Counted from the first letter of the stretch, positions 43,875 through 53,343 are shown. The stretch: DNA of 64,000 nucleotides from Dyadobacter sp. Leaf189 (GCF_001424405.1 NZ_LMPS01000009.1:1-64000), one strand, 5' to 3'. The notes: generated by a model from the sequence alone, not told the origin. Made by a program: numbers and translations.

Positions 43875-45314
43875 TTATTCAACTACGCTCAACTTCACTG
43901 TATTCGTCTTGCGCTGTCTCGAAACCGGCATGCTCAGGGTATTGATAAATACATCTCCCTTTTGCAATTCGCCTTTTTCTACCAGGAATGTCTTGATATC
44001 CTCGATCAGATCGTCAGTTGAAACGCCCTGGTCGCGGTCGTAATAATACACTTTGGTACCCCAATACAATGCGAGCTGGTTCATCAATACTTTATTGGAA
44101 GTAAAAATAATAAGGCTGGCTTTTGGACGGTGGTGTGAAAGACGAAAAGATGTGTAACCTGACCGTGTAATTCCGATAATAGCGCTCGCCTGGGTATCAC
44201 GGGCAAGGCGGCACGCACTCATTACTACATTGTCATTCAGCTTATACGTGCCAGGACTTTCGTTCACAAATGCGTGGTGCCTGAAATAAATGCTGTTTGT
44301 AGATGCTTCCACGCGCTCAATGGTGCGTGTCATGCTTTCAACTGCGAGGATCGGATATTTACCGGAAGCTGTTTCAGCACTTAGCATTACAGCATCAGCT
44401 CCATCCAGTACCGAGTTTGCTACGTCGTTCAGCTCGGCACGTGTCGCACGAGGACTGTCGATCATACTTTCCAACATTTGTGTTGCAACGATAACAGGCT
44501 TTCCTGCTTTGTTACATTTATCAACGATCATTTTCTGGATCATCGGTACCTCTTCGGCAGGAAGTTCAACCCCCAGGTCACCGCGGGCCACCATGATGCC
44601 GTCAGTAGCTTCGATAATCTCGTCGATATTAACGATCGCTTCCGGTTTTTCGATCTTCGCGATCAACCGCGCTGTTTTGCCTTTATTGGCAATGTATTCT
44701 TTCACTTTCAGGATCTCAGCAGCCGTACGTACGAACGACAATGCTACCCATTCCACGTCATGTTCAAGACCGAAGTCAAGATCTTCGTAATCCTTGGTAG
44801 TTACCGAAGGCATTGAAACCCTTGTATTAGGAAGGTTAACCCCTTTTTTAGATTTCAGATAACCACCGTAAATAACTTCCGTAACTACGTCAGAACCGTC
44901 AATGCCTGTTACGAGCACTTCCAGCTTGCCGTCGTCCATCAGAATACGGTCGCCGATTTTTACATCATTATACATTCCGTCGTAAGGAGTACTCACCTTT
45001 TCAGCGGTTCCTAATACTTCGGTATTGGAAAGGATCAACTTATTTCCAGGCTCAATCAGAACTCCGTCCTTTTCGGCCACAAGCCCGATACGGATTTTTG
45101 GTCCTTGCAAATCCTGCAATACCGCAAGGTTCAATCCATATTCTTCATTGATCTCCCGGATTGTGTTAAGTCTTGCAAGGTGGTCGGCGTGGGTACCGTG
45201 AGAGAAATTCAGACGAAATACGTTTACTCCGGCTTTTGCTAATGCGTATAAAGTTTCTTTAGATTCTGAGGCCGGACCTACTGTCGCAACAATTCTGGTT
45301 TTTTTGGAAGACAT
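43875..45314 (-). CDS. pyk: Pyruvate kinase
   Basis: Glycolytic enzyme converting phosphoenolpyruvate and ADP to pyruvate and ATP; 479 residues. N-terminal motif TRIVATVGPAS and VFRLNFSHG, catalytic-region IAKIEKPEAIVNIDEI with the active-site lysine, MVARGDLGVELP for metal binding, and KPVIVATQMLESMIDSPRATRAE. The C-terminal domain (from about residue 350) is of normal length. It is 26 bp downstream of priA on the same strand and ends with its own terminator. Confidence 0.97.
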   Translation of the reverse strand: MSSKKTRIVATVGPASESKETLYALAKAGVNVFRLNFSHGTHADHLARLNTIREINEEYGLNLAVLQDLQGPKIRIGLVAEKDGVLIEPGNKLILSNTEVLGTAEKVSTPYDGMYNDVKIGDRILMDDGKLEVLVTGIDGSDVVTEVIYGGYLKSKKGVNLPNTRVSMPSVTTKDYEDLDFGLEHDVEWVALSFVRTAAEILKVKEYIANKGKTARLIAKIEKPEAIVNIDEIIEATDGIMVARGDLGVELPAEEVPMIQKMIVDKCNKAGKPVIVATQMLESMIDSPRATRAELNDVANSVLDGADAVMLSAETASGKYPILAVESMTRTIERVEASTNSIYFRHHAFVNESPGTYKLNDNVVMSACRLARDTQASAIIGITRSGYTSFRLSHHRPKASLIIFTSNKVLMNQLALYWGTKVYYYDRDQGVSTDDLIEDIKTFLVEKGELQKGDVFINTLSMPVSRQRKTNTVKLSVVE

Positions 45315-45340
45315 ACGGGATTTGCAGTAAGAAATGATTT

Positions 45341-47836
45341 TTATAAACAGTCCACGTCAATAACGACCTGAATGCTTTTCAAAGTTTTGTCGGTCAAAAT
45401 GTCAATAACTTTTTCCTGTATAAATGACTTTGCCGCCTTAAAATTAATCTTTTCTCGCTCAAGTTTAATGAGAATGTCGAACAAAAACAGATTTCTTACT
45501 CTTTCTACGAGCGGCGGCTGAGGTCCTAAAACGCGGCTTAAACCCAGATTTTCAACCAGCTTCGCAGCCAGTACATGGGCTGCCTTGTTGGCAGTAGCCT
45601 CATCGATGTGCTTTACCGTGACTTTAATAAGCCGCGTAAATGGCGGATAGCTGTACTTTTCACGCTCAATGATCTCGGACTCGTACATTCCGATATAGTC
45701 ATTTTCAATAATTCTTTCAAGCAGCTTTTGTGCCGGATTGGCGGTCTGGATCAGCACTTTGCCCGGCTTATCTGCCCTCCTGCCCGCGCGCCCGCTTACC
45801 TGCGTCAACATTTGAAAGGCGCGTTCGGAAGCGCGGAACTCGGGAAAATGGATAATGCGATCGGCATCAAAAATACCGACTACACTTACATTGTCGAAGT
45901 CAAGTCCCTTGCTGACCATCTGCGTTCCGACCAGTATGTCGATCCCGCCCTCTTCAAACTCCTGAATGATCTGCTGGTATGCATTCTTCGCCCGCGTAGT
46001 ATCCAGGTCCATGCGCTGCACCCTGGCTTCGGGGAACATCAGATTAATCTCCTCCTCGATTTTCTCGGTACCATAACCCATTGTTTTCACCTTCGTCGAG
46101 CCGCAGTTCGGACAAGTGCGCGGTACTTCTTCTTTATGTCCGCAATAATGGCAGCGCAGCTCCCTGGCTTTCATATGATAAGTCAGGCTTACGTCACAAT
46201 TCGCGCATTCGGAGATCCAGTTGCATTCTTCGCATTGCATATAAGGCGAGTACCCTCTCCGGTTTTGGAAAAGAATGGTTTGTTCCTTGTGGTTAAGGTT
46301 ATGCTGCAGCTGATCGATCAGGACGGATGAAAATTCATTTTTCATCTTTTTCATCTTCTTTTCCTTCTTAATATCGATCAGCTCGAAGGTAGGCAAAGCG
46401 GCATTTCCAAAGCGCTGCTTCATTTCCACTAAACCGTACCTACCGCTTTTGGAATGATAATAACTTTCAAGTGAGGGAGTTGCGGATCCCAGCAACGTTT
46501 TGCCTTTGTGCATATAAGACATAATCACGGCTACATCCCGTGCATTGTAGCGGGGCGCAGGATCGTGCTGCTTGTAGGAGGATTCGTGCTCTTCATCGAC
46601 GATAATCAATCCAAGATTATCAAAAGGCAGAAAAATCGCCGAGCGTACACCGACGACAAACTGGAACTTTCCATCGAGTATCCCTTTCCAGACTTCCACC
46701 CTTTCATTATCGGAGAATTTGGAGTGGTAAATGCCCATTACATCGCCAAAAACCTTCCGCAGCCTTACTACGATCTGTGTGGTCAATGCAATTTCGGGTA
46801 AAAGGAAAAGTACCTGCGAGCCGCCTTCCAGTACCTGCCTGATCTGGTCAATGTACACTTCTGTTTTTCCGCTGCCCGTAATGCCGTGGAGCAGGACTAC
46901 TTCCTTTGTTTTAAAATGCTCCTGAATCTCAGCTGCTGCGAGTTTCTGGGTTTCTGTTAAAGAAATATTGACTGTATTGCCAGCCGGAATATCGTCAAAG
47001 CGGGAAATGAAGATTTCAAACTGCTCAAAAATGCCCCGCTTGATCAATGTATTCAAAGACGAAGCAGATACACTTTCATCACCGCCAAAAACAGATTTAT
47101 CCAACCCTTTTTGATTAAGATCTGGATTATTATAAACGGGAATGTGGCTGAGGTATTTAAGTAAAATATCCTGCTGCTTCGGGCTTTTTTCAAGTGAAGC
47201 TGCAAGTGCCGAAAGCGACTCGTTGGTGAGATAGGCATTTGTGAGCCTGATCTTCTTCACCACTTTCGGCTTGTACCGTTCTTTTACTTCCTCGTAAAGG
47301 ATAACGGCGCGTTTGCCAACAAGCGACTTGATAATCGCCGTGATATTGGACTTCTGCAAAAGCCGTTCTACCTCTTCATACGACAGTGTCTGGTGCTTTT
47401 TTATTTCCTCAACAACCAACAGCTCCTGTTCAGTGAGCAGATCTTCGTAGTCAAATTCAGGGTTAATCTGAATGCGCGACTGACTTGTAATTTTCAATCC
47501 GGCCGGCAAAGCCACATTCAGTACCTCTCCAATGTTACACAGGTAATATTCGGCTACCCATTTGAAAAGTTCAAGCTGGTGACTGGTGATAATGGGCTGC
47601 TCATCCAGTAATTCGAGAATGTATTTGGCCTGGTATTTGGCTGGGGGCGTGCCGTGTATGTGAGCGATTACTGCGGTAATGACCCTTTTTTTTCCAAACT
47701 GGACTATCACCCGCGCTCCCACCTTAACCAATCCCGCCATTTCCCTCGGCACCCGATACGTAAAAAGAGCAGGTACCGGAACCGGCAAAATTAAATCAGT
47801 AAAAAGGGTGGTTTCTTCCTCAAAAAAGGAGGTCAT
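45341..47836 (-). CDS. priA: Primosomal protein N' (replication restart helicase)
   Basis: SF2 helicase that reloads the replisome on collapsed forks; 831 residues. An N-terminal DNA-binding domain precedes Walker A HGITGSGKTEVYIDQI and the DEEH box (IIVDEEHESSYKQHDP). A zinc-binding cysteine cluster follows (CEECNWISECANC, CHYCGHKEEVPRTCPNCG), then SGRAGRRADKPG. The frame extends to 47902, but the ATG at 47836 gives a typical start (MTSFFEEETTLFTDL) and avoids overlap with the toxin gene upstream. Fourth-last in a minus-strand run with pyk downstream. Confidence 0.95.
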   Translation of the reverse strand: MTSFFEEETTLFTDLILPVPVPALFTYRVPREMAGLVKVGARVIVQFGKKRVITAVIAHIHGTPPAKYQAKYILELLDEQPIITSHQLELFKWVAEYYLCNIGEVLNVALPAGLKITSQSRIQINPEFDYEDLLTEQELLVVEEIKKHQTLSYEEVERLLQKSNITAIIKSLVGKRAVILYEEVKERYKPKVVKKIRLTNAYLTNESLSALAASLEKSPKQQDILLKYLSHIPVYNNPDLNQKGLDKSVFGGDESVSASSLNTLIKRGIFEQFEIFISRFDDIPAGNTVNISLTETQKLAAAEIQEHFKTKEVVLLHGITGSGKTEVYIDQIRQVLEGGSQVLFLLPEIALTTQIVVRLRKVFGDVMGIYHSKFSDNERVEVWKGILDGKFQFVVGVRSAIFLPFDNLGLIIVDEEHESSYKQHDPAPRYNARDVAVIMSYMHKGKTLLGSATPSLESYYHSKSGRYGLVEMKQRFGNAALPTFELIDIKKEKKMKKMKNEFSSVLIDQLQHNLNHKEQTILFQNRRGYSPYMQCEECNWISECANCDVSLTYHMKARELRCHYCGHKEEVPRTCPNCGSTKVKTMGYGTEKIEEEINLMFPEARVQRMDLDTTRAKNAYQQIIQEFEEGGIDILVGTQMVSKGLDFDNVSVVGIFDADRIIHFPEFRASERAFQMLTQVSGRAGRRADKPGKVLIQTANPAQKLLERIIENDYIGMYESEIIEREKYSYPPFTRLIKVTVKHIDEATANKAAHVLAAKLVENLGLSRVLGPQPPLVERVRNLFLFDILIKLEREKINFKAAKSFIQEKVIDILTDKTLKSIQVVIDVDCL

Positions 47837-47861
47837 ATTGTGCAACGAAAAAAATAAAAGG

Positions 47862-48161
47862 CTAAAAGATTCGCTTCCTTCTGGGATGCTGACGAGTGTC
47901 AAATATCGCCAGTAGCAGAATATGCGTGTCAGTAGCTTTGTAAATCAGAAGATTGTGTTTGGTAATTACAGCTTCTCGGATTTGCCTCTTTTTAGAAACT
48001 AATCGAAAAATCTCGGGATGCTCTGCGACTATCTTGATAATCTTTTCTGTTCTTTTAACAAATGTTCTGATCACCTGTTCGTCCCAGCTTTCTTCAAGAT
48101 ATGCTATTACATTTTGGAAGTTGTCAAGCGCTCGTGGGGACCAAATGATTTTTAAAGCCAT
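47862..48161 (-). CDS. RelE/ParE-family toxin
   Basis: A 99-residue basic protein of the ParE/RelE superfamily. It has the family plan: MALKIIWSPRALDNFQNVIA (N-terminal strand and helix, with W-S-P-x-A) then WDEQVIRTFVKRTEKIIKIV, and C-terminal strands ending in the basic IFDTRQHPRRKRIF. Its start overlaps the antitoxin stop by 10 bp, the usual type II layout with antitoxin first. Whether the target is gyrase (ParE) or ribosomal mRNA (RelE) cannot be decided from sequence. It is 25 bp upstream of priA. Confidence 0.9.
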   Translation of the reverse strand: MALKIIWSPRALDNFQNVIAYLEESWDEQVIRTFVKRTEKIIKIVAEHPEIFRLVSKKRQIREAVITKHNLLIYKATDTHILLLAIFDTRQHPRRKRIF

Positions 48162-48382
48162 TTTGCAAATGTCTCACGTGCTTTCTCGTGGGGTATTCCC
48201 TCTCCTCTTTCAATTTGCCTCAGCGACTCGTCTACATCCTGAATGACTTGCTCCGGAAGGTCGGACCATTCATTTTCATGATCAAATTGTCGGAATATGG
48301 ATTTGACAGCGTCAATTACGTTTTCATCTTCTGTATCCAGAAGCCTTTTCGCCAACTCGATTTTATCAGTTTGTAAGTCCAT
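48152..48382 (-). CDS. Antitoxin of the RelE/ParE module
   Basis: A 76-residue acidic protein with two helical segments: MDLQTDKIELAKRLLDTEDE, then DESLRQIERGEGIPHEKARE, ending FAKWL. This pattern is familiar from small Bacteroidota antitoxins that precede ParE-like toxins. Its own DNA-binding part should be near the N-terminus. It overlaps the toxin gene by 10 bp. No palindromic operator was clear in the 40-bp gap to pabC. Confidence 0.8.
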   Translation of the reverse strand: MDLQTDKIELAKRLLDTEDENVIDAVKSIFRQFDHENEWSDLPEQVIQDVDESLRQIERGEGIPHEKARETFAKWL

Positions 48383-48422
48383 AACTCAAATTTACAATTT
48401 TGTAAGCAGGAAAGAAATGCCC

Positions 48423-49016
48423 TCAGTCAATCAGCTTCGTATCAATCTCCGGCGCCGTTTCCCAATTGATCATTGCATTGAAAAGCCTGACGGTATTGTA
48501 GCTGAAAATGTCAGTTTCTGAAATTTCGCGCTCGCGGATAATCCCCTGATCGAGCAAATACGCCCGTTTCGTGCCGGGCAGCAGGCAGGTGGTTGGCGTA
48601 AACCAATCTTTCCCGTCGCTGAATGCCACATTGTAATAATACGCATCAGTTACCCAGCCATTTTTGATGATCAGGATTTCGTCAGATTCTTTCCGTTGCG
48701 CAAAAAGCGTGTTCAGCTCCTCACGTTTGTCGTACTTATAGCTGTAATCAACCGTGTCGCTGTAAACGCGCCTGATGCTTTTGACCGTTCGCAGCGTTTG
48801 CGGCTCCCATTTGATATTGTCGATTTCTTTCGAGTAAGCCAGCCTGCATTTGTGCATTTCGTCACTTACAGTTTCCGGTATTTCAAGCATTTCTGCAAGA
48901 TTCCAGTGATCGGTATATCCCCAAAGTTTTTTCCGGGTTTTATTAAGCCGGGCTTCGTGATAGGCCAGATTCTTTAGCTTTCGGTTCTCAACACAGATCG
49001 TTTCAATACACAACAT
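48423..49016 (-). CDS. pabC: Aminotransferase class IV, likely 4-amino-4-deoxychorismate lyase
   Basis: A 197-residue PLP-dependent class IV protein, shorter than the roughly 270 of classical PabC but normal for this Bacteroidota group. The lysine in VDYSYKYDKREELNTLF is the likely Schiff-base residue; EILIIKNGWVTDAYYYNVAF and CLLPGTKRAYLLDQG match the C-terminal strands. Next to pabB it most likely releases pyruvate from aminodeoxychorismate to give 4-aminobenzoate for folate. It overlaps pabB by 14 bp. Confidence 0.85.
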   Translation of the reverse strand: MLCIETICVENRKLKNLAYHEARLNKTRKKLWGYTDHWNLAEMLEIPETVSDEMHKCRLAYSKEIDNIKWEPQTLRTVKSIRRVYSDTVDYSYKYDKREELNTLFAQRKESDEILIIKNGWVTDAYYYNVAFSDGKDWFTPTTCLLPGTKRAYLLDQGIIREREISETDIFSYNTVRLFNAMINWETAPEIDTKLID

Positions 49017-50073
49017 GCGGCACAGATTTAAATGGAAGGTACACTTTGTCTACCAATTCCTGGTACTCACTTTTTGCATTGCTTAATGCAGTTATCCCGC
49101 CACCGCTTTTAAATACGAGCTTCCCTTTCTGCTCCTCAATAAAGCGGATCATTACCGCACTTTCAAAGTTCTGGCCGTCGAAATAGCCCATTACGCCTGT
49201 ATAATAGCCTCTGTCATAGCCTTCTGCTTCTTCGATGATCTGTAAAGTACTGGGTTTGGGAGCTCCTGTTACAGAACCAGCTGGCAGCAATTTGAATAAT
49301 AAGTCTCCGTAATTTCCATTGAAATCTTCGGGTAAAATGCCCGCTATTTCTGAGCTTACCTGCAGCAATGCACTGTCGTAAGCCTGTACCTTATCAATGT
49401 ACCGGTAACGTTCCACCCAAACCTTATCGGCAACCATACTCAGGTCATTCCTGATCAGGTCCACAATCGTTGCGTGTTCAGCTGCTTCTTTATGATCGGA
49501 TAAAATTACCTGCGCTGCATTCTCCACCGACGCGTCGATGGTACCTTTCATAGGAAACGACGAAATCCTGTTGCCGGAAACTTTCACGAAAATCTCAGGC
49601 GAAAAGCAGACAAACTGGTCTTTCAGCCAGAAACGGTAAGGCGCCTGGCTATTTTCAAAAATTTCCAGCAAGCTGAGATTGGTCTCTACCGGCGTTTGAA
49701 CCGAAAGATTCAGTAAAAACGAGTTACCTGCGCGGATGTTCTTTATAACGTGCTCAAACCTGGCTTCGTAAGCTTCAAAAGCTACAGGAAACTTTTGGAA
49801 GTAAAACTCCGGCGACGCCCCCAGGCTTTGCGACGCCACGTGATTCGAGAATCCATTCAGGTCAAACCGTACTTCTGCCGCATTGATATCCTCCTGCTTC
49901 CAAGCAAGTGGTTTTCTCATTTTGTAATCCACAAGAAATACAAAAGGAGTTCCGGCTCTGCCCCACGCATTAAGCTGATCAATAAAAGTCTGGATGCTGT
50001 CTGCCAATTTGAAAGGGATATATGCAGATTTAACTGCAAGCGAATTTACAAAGTTCAGAAACCAATCTACCAT
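49003..50073 (-). CDS. pabB: Aminodeoxychorismate synthase component I
   Basis: Chorismate-binding enzyme of 356 residues that makes aminodeoxychorismate for folate. Signature segments: IKNIRAGNSFLLNLSVQTPV, FPMKGTIDASVENA (equivalent of PIKGT), IVDLIRNDLSMVAD, LLPAGSVTGAPKPSTLQII and VFKSGGGITALSNAKSEY, which includes the metal-binding end. The N-terminal domain is short, so it lacks the glutaminase half; PabA is not in the window. It starts the minus-strand run toward pyk and is divergent from ypdA. Confidence 0.92.
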   Translation of the reverse strand: MVDWFLNFVNSLAVKSAYIPFKLADSIQTFIDQLNAWGRAGTPFVFLVDYKMRKPLAWKQEDINAAEVRFDLNGFSNHVASQSLGASPEFYFQKFPVAFEAYEARFEHVIKNIRAGNSFLLNLSVQTPVETNLSLLEIFENSQAPYRFWLKDQFVCFSPEIFVKVSGNRISSFPMKGTIDASVENAAQVILSDHKEAAEHATIVDLIRNDLSMVADKVWVERYRYIDKVQAYDSALLQVSSEIAGILPEDFNGNYGDLLFKLLPAGSVTGAPKPSTLQIIEEAEGYDRGYYTGVMGYFDGQNFESAVMIRFIEEQKGKLVFKSGGGITALSNAKSEYQELVDKVYLPFKSVPHVVY

Positions 50074-50145
50074 TTAGCTGGTTAAATTGACGAACCACTT
50101 ACCTGGTCAATTCGCCCGGTTTTACCAAAAAACATGCTTGAAGTA

Positions 50146-51153
50146 ATGCACATTTACGACGTAATTGTCATCGGAGGCGGTCCCTGCGGACTCGCAATGG
50201 GAGTCGAGCTCGCGAAAAGCGGAATGGATTACCTGATCCTGGAAAAAGGCAACCTGACGGAATCAATCAGAAGGTACCCGCGGAGAATGCGCTTCTTTTC
50301 CACTGCAGAAAACATTGAAATTGGCGGGATACCGTTCGCGATTTCCGAGGTAAAAGCTAACCGGAACGAAGCATTGCAATATTACCGGAAGGTAGCGGGT
50401 TACTATAAGCTTAATTTCAAATTGTTTATCGATGTAGATCGTTCTGAAAAGCAGGCTGATGGTACTTTTCTGACTTACTCCAACGATGGGCAGGTATTTC
50501 AGTCAAAGAATGTGGTACTGGCGACGGGCTACTTTGATGTCCCGCGCATGCTGAATGTACCAGGCGAAGATCTGCCGCATGTGTCCCATTATTACGACGA
50601 ACCTTTCAAATATTCATATACCAATGTAGTGCTGGTAGGTGGCTCCAATTCTTCTGTTGAAGCCGCGCTTGAACTTTATCGCCACGACGCACACGTTACA
50701 ATTGTCCATAAAGAGGCCGATTTCAGGACAAAAGTGAAGTACTGGCTTGTGCCGGACGTGAAAAACCGTGTGAAAGAAGGGAAGATACATACGCGCTTCA
50801 ACAGCGTAACAGAAGCGATTGAGCCTGGCCGAATACTGATCCGAAATCTGGAAACGGGTGAAACGGAGTGGCTGCCTGCGGATTTCGTGTTTTTGCTGGT
50901 AGGTTACCTGCCCGATGAGCACTTACTGACGCGCTGTGGCGTGGTGCTCAATCCCGTCACGAAAGTACCCACCTTTGATTCGGATACATTTGAAACCAAT
51001 GTTCCCGGATTATACCTGTGCGGGACGGTTATGGCGGGGGTATTTACCGAAAAGGTATTTATCGAGAACGGACGTGAACATGCGGCGGCAATCGCTGATC
51101 ATTTGGCTGGCCGGGAAGTACGGAAAGTGAAAGAACTGATTGACCGGATCTGA
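50146..51153 (+). CDS. ypdA: YpdA-family FAD-dependent thiol-disulfide oxidoreductase
   Basis: A 335-residue flavoprotein of the YpdA family (putative bacillithiol disulfide reductase). The FAD-binding Rossmann motif is YDVIVIGGGPCGLAMGVELA at the N-terminus; the NADPH-binding motif is VVLVGGSNSSVEAALEL in the middle, and the C-terminal flavin contact is FETNVPGLYLCGTVMAG. Unlike thioredoxin reductase it lacks a CxxC pair between the domains. I chose the ATG at 50146 (MHIYDVIVIG); 50134 would add four residues. It is divergent from pabB. Confidence 0.9.
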   Translation: MHIYDVIVIGGGPCGLAMGVELAKSGMDYLILEKGNLTESIRRYPRRMRFFSTAENIEIGGIPFAISEVKANRNEALQYYRKVAGYYKLNFKLFIDVDRSEKQADGTFLTYSNDGQVFQSKNVVLATGYFDVPRMLNVPGEDLPHVSHYYDEPFKYSYTNVVLVGGSNSSVEAALELYRHDAHVTIVHKEADFRTKVKYWLVPDVKNRVKEGKIHTRFNSVTEAIEPGRILIRNLETGETEWLPADFVFLLVGYLPDEHLLTRCGVVLNPVTKVPTFDSDTFETNVPGLYLCGTVMAGVFTEKVFIENGREHAAAIADHLAGREVRKVKELIDRI

Positions 51154-51206
51154 GCTTTTTTATGCCACGAATGCACGAACCGTCGTTGCCCCGGTGGTCA
51201 CGAATT

Positions 51207-52358
51207 TCACTCCTCAACCAAAACCAGCTTGCGTTTTGTCTTTTTGAAAGAAAGCTTGTCGATTTTTCCGATCAGCCCGTTGGCTCCTACTGCATAACCC
51301 ACGTTTCCTGCAAAGCTGACTGCGTGAAAACCTTCTTTGCCCAAAAACCGCCAGCTTTTGCCGCGGTCGATGGAATAGCTGCTCCCTGACGGGCCAGTTG
51401 CCACCAATGCATAATCGTCAGACCGCAATTCGGTCTCTCCTGTCCAGATCGCGTCTGTTTTCTGGTAAATGGCCACACATTCCTTCAACCCGGCTGGATT
51501 GGTCATTTTTGATAACTCCCAGGTAACCCCGCCGTCTTTCGTGAGCAATACATTTCGGGTGGAGTCGGTGGTACGTTTGTAATCGCCGCCTACTGCAATC
51601 CCATTTTTCTTTGACCAAAACCTTAAACCGAAAATGCCACTGGTTGGTCCGGCCGGCAATGGCGTGGAAGAAACCTGCCAGGTACGCCCGAAATCCTCAG
51701 ACCTGAAAACGCGCGCCATTTTAGATCCCCCTGTTCCGATATAAGCATTGCTTTTTCCAAATGCGAGCAAAGAGGTACCGCTTGCCGCAAAGCACGCTTC
51801 GCCAGGTTCTGCCGCAGGCCGACTTTCCAGTGGCTGCTCCACCCAGCTTTTACCACCATCCTCGGTAGTCAGAATAAACAGTTTTCCATTGATCGGATCT
51901 CCGAGACAAATGCCTCTGTTTTTATCCCAAAAGTCGATTCCATCCAGAAAAACCCCATTTTGTGTAGTTTGGTACACAAGGCTCCAGCTCTCTCCGCCAT
52001 CGTCGGTCCGGTACATTCTGGCTTTGTCCTTCTCGGATTCGCCGGCGCTCATCGCGATCAATGTATTCTTGTTAATGGCATGCACATCGCGAAAATCAAG
52101 CGAGTCGGCGCCGGGTACTTTGAAAGTTATCCAGGTCTTTCCGCCATTCACGGTTTTCAGAATTGTGCCTTTTGTACCGCCAATCCAGCAAATAGAAGGC
52201 GAAACCGCGTGGACAGCGCGCATGTGAGTAGTAGCTTTGATATCAATGATATTCCATTGCGCAGATGCGGGCTGGACAAGGAACAGCGGATTGAGCATCA
52301 AAAGTGCTCTCAGGATCAGCAAGGGGGCTTTCAAGATAGGAATGGGAGAAATTGGCAC
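51207..52358 (-). CDS. Secreted YCF48/BNR-type beta-propeller protein
   Basis: A 383-residue exported propeller protein. The N-terminus is hydrophobic (LLILRALLMLNPLFLVQPAS) and ends near ASAQW, as in a signal peptide. Asp-box-like motifs repeat through the chain: TVNGGKTWITF, RTDDGGESWSLV, TTEDGGKSWVEQ, SEDFGRTWQVS, TKDGGVTWELS and SIDRGKSWRFL. These are typical of YCF48-like photosystem assembly factors and related sialidase-fold proteins, but no catalytic residues are evident. Role unknown. It is divergent from the YtxH gene. Confidence 0.85.
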   Translation of the reverse strand: MPISPIPILKAPLLILRALLMLNPLFLVQPASAQWNIIDIKATTHMRAVHAVSPSICWIGGTKGTILKTVNGGKTWITFKVPGADSLDFRDVHAINKNTLIAMSAGESEKDKARMYRTDDGGESWSLVYQTTQNGVFLDGIDFWDKNRGICLGDPINGKLFILTTEDGGKSWVEQPLESRPAAEPGEACFAASGTSLLAFGKSNAYIGTGGSKMARVFRSEDFGRTWQVSSTPLPAGPTSGIFGLRFWSKKNGIAVGGDYKRTTDSTRNVLLTKDGGVTWELSKMTNPAGLKECVAIYQKTDAIWTGETELRSDDYALVATGPSGSSYSIDRGKSWRFLGKEGFHAVSFAGNVGYAVGANGLIGKIDKLSFKKTKRKLVLVEE

Positions 52359-52414
52359 AGTATTTTTACTACACTCAGTTCTAAGCTTTTATTATCACAA
52401 AATAGGAAATTCGT

Positions 52415-52717
52415 ATGAACAAGAATCAAAAATTTCTCGTAGGCGCTCTTGGTGCATTGATTTCAGGCATTGCAATTGGCCTTCTGGTTGCTCCGAAAAA
52501 TGGTAAAGATGCCCGCAAGTTGCTCAAAAACAAAGCTTATGGCTTGGGCGACAACGCGAAAGACAAATACGAAAAAAGCCTTGAAGAATTATCCGTTTTG
52601 GCCGACAAACTGAAAGAAGGTTTTCTGAAAAATGTAAGCTCAGTAAAAGATAAAGCAGGTTCTGTTGCCGATAACGTCAATGACAAAGTCCGCAATGTGG
52701 TTAACAACAATGCATAA
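52415..52717 (+). CDS. YtxH domain-containing protein
   Basis: A 100-residue protein with one N-terminal hydrophobic segment (FLVGALGALISGIAIGLLVAP) followed by KNGKDARKLLKNKAYG and a long charged, helical tail. This matches the YtxH / general-stress family. It is probably inner-membrane anchored with the tail facing the cytoplasm. Biochemical function is unknown; stress association is inferred from Gram-positive homologues. It has its own terminator 23 bp downstream. Confidence 0.88.
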   Translation: MNKNQKFLVGALGALISGIAIGLLVAPKNGKDARKLLKNKAYGLGDNAKDKYEKSLEELSVLADKLKEGFLKNVSSVKDKAGSVADNVNDKVRNVVNNNA

Positions 52718-52739
52718 TACTCCTATATTGAGATATTCA

Positions 52740-52770
52740 AAGGCAGCTTCCTACGAAGCTGCCTTTTTTG
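52740..52770 (+). terminator. Terminator after the YtxH gene
   Basis: An 11-bp stem (AAGGCAGCTTC with GAAGCTGCCTT), CTAC loop and a T tract (52764-52769) on the plus strand; the A-rich opposite side may also serve the converging lipoprotein gene. Confidence 0.85.
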
Positions 52771-52776
52771 TGTCTG

Positions 52777-53325
52777 CTACTTCGGGATCTTCTGCAAGAG
52801 TTCGGCAACAGCCTGGTTCACATCTTCCGTGAAGTTCTTGCTTTTGGAAGGTATAATGCCCGACACACCGCCTTGCCACACCATTCTGTTGTTGTTTGCA
52901 TCTACGAGGTCAATCATGAGCGTTCCTTCGCGGTATTTCCCGACAACTACCTCCTCACTCTTCCAAGAATAGCGGCGCTGCCCCATATACCTCGGTAAGC
53001 CTTCTGTCCGGAAATCCGTTTGCCTGGTCTGCACCTTCTCTTTCACATCCAATGCGATGTTGATTTTCAAATTAGCGTCCCGTGCTTCGTCCAGGCCTTT
53101 TGCCTGCAAGTTCTGTGCAACAGCAGCTTTGATGATCCCGACATTCTTCTCAAAATTTTCAGGCATCGTATCACCTGTTGCCTCTATCTCGTAAAAACCG
53201 AATGTAGCATAGTCCGACAGCCGGAAATTGTCTTCCTGCTCCGGTTTAAGGATTTTATAGGAACTGCTGCATCCTGCCAGCAGCAGAATTGACAGTCCCC
53301 AAAATGCAAAAATGATCTTTTTCAT
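52777..53325 (-). CDS. DUF4136 lipoprotein
   Basis: A 182-residue envelope protein. The signal MKKIIFAFWGLSILLLAGCSSSYK is a lipoprotein signal with lipobox LLAGC. The rest matches DUF4136: FRLSDYATFGFYEIEATGD, IKAAVAQNLQAKGLDEARD and GTLMIDLVDANNNRMVWQGG, ending in FTEDVNQAVAELLQKIP. Function is unknown; probably periplasmic, attached to a membrane. It is convergent with the YtxH gene and 18 bp downstream of dnaG. Confidence 0.9.
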   Translation of the reverse strand: MKKIIFAFWGLSILLLAGCSSSYKILKPEQEDNFRLSDYATFGFYEIEATGDTMPENFEKNVGIIKAAVAQNLQAKGLDEARDANLKINIALDVKEKVQTRQTDFRTEGLPRYMGQRRYSWKSEEVVVGKYREGTLMIDLVDANNNRMVWQGGVSGIIPSKSKNFTEDVNQAVAELLQKIPK

Positions 53326-53343
53326 CGTTGCTCCATTGTTAAG

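Noticed and set aside
47837-47902. N-terminal extension of PriA
   Set aside because: It would overlap the toxin gene and adds residues unlike the family.
51162-51389. Plus-strand frame after ypdA
   Set aside because: Shadow of the YCF48-like gene on the other strand; composition does not fit a protein.
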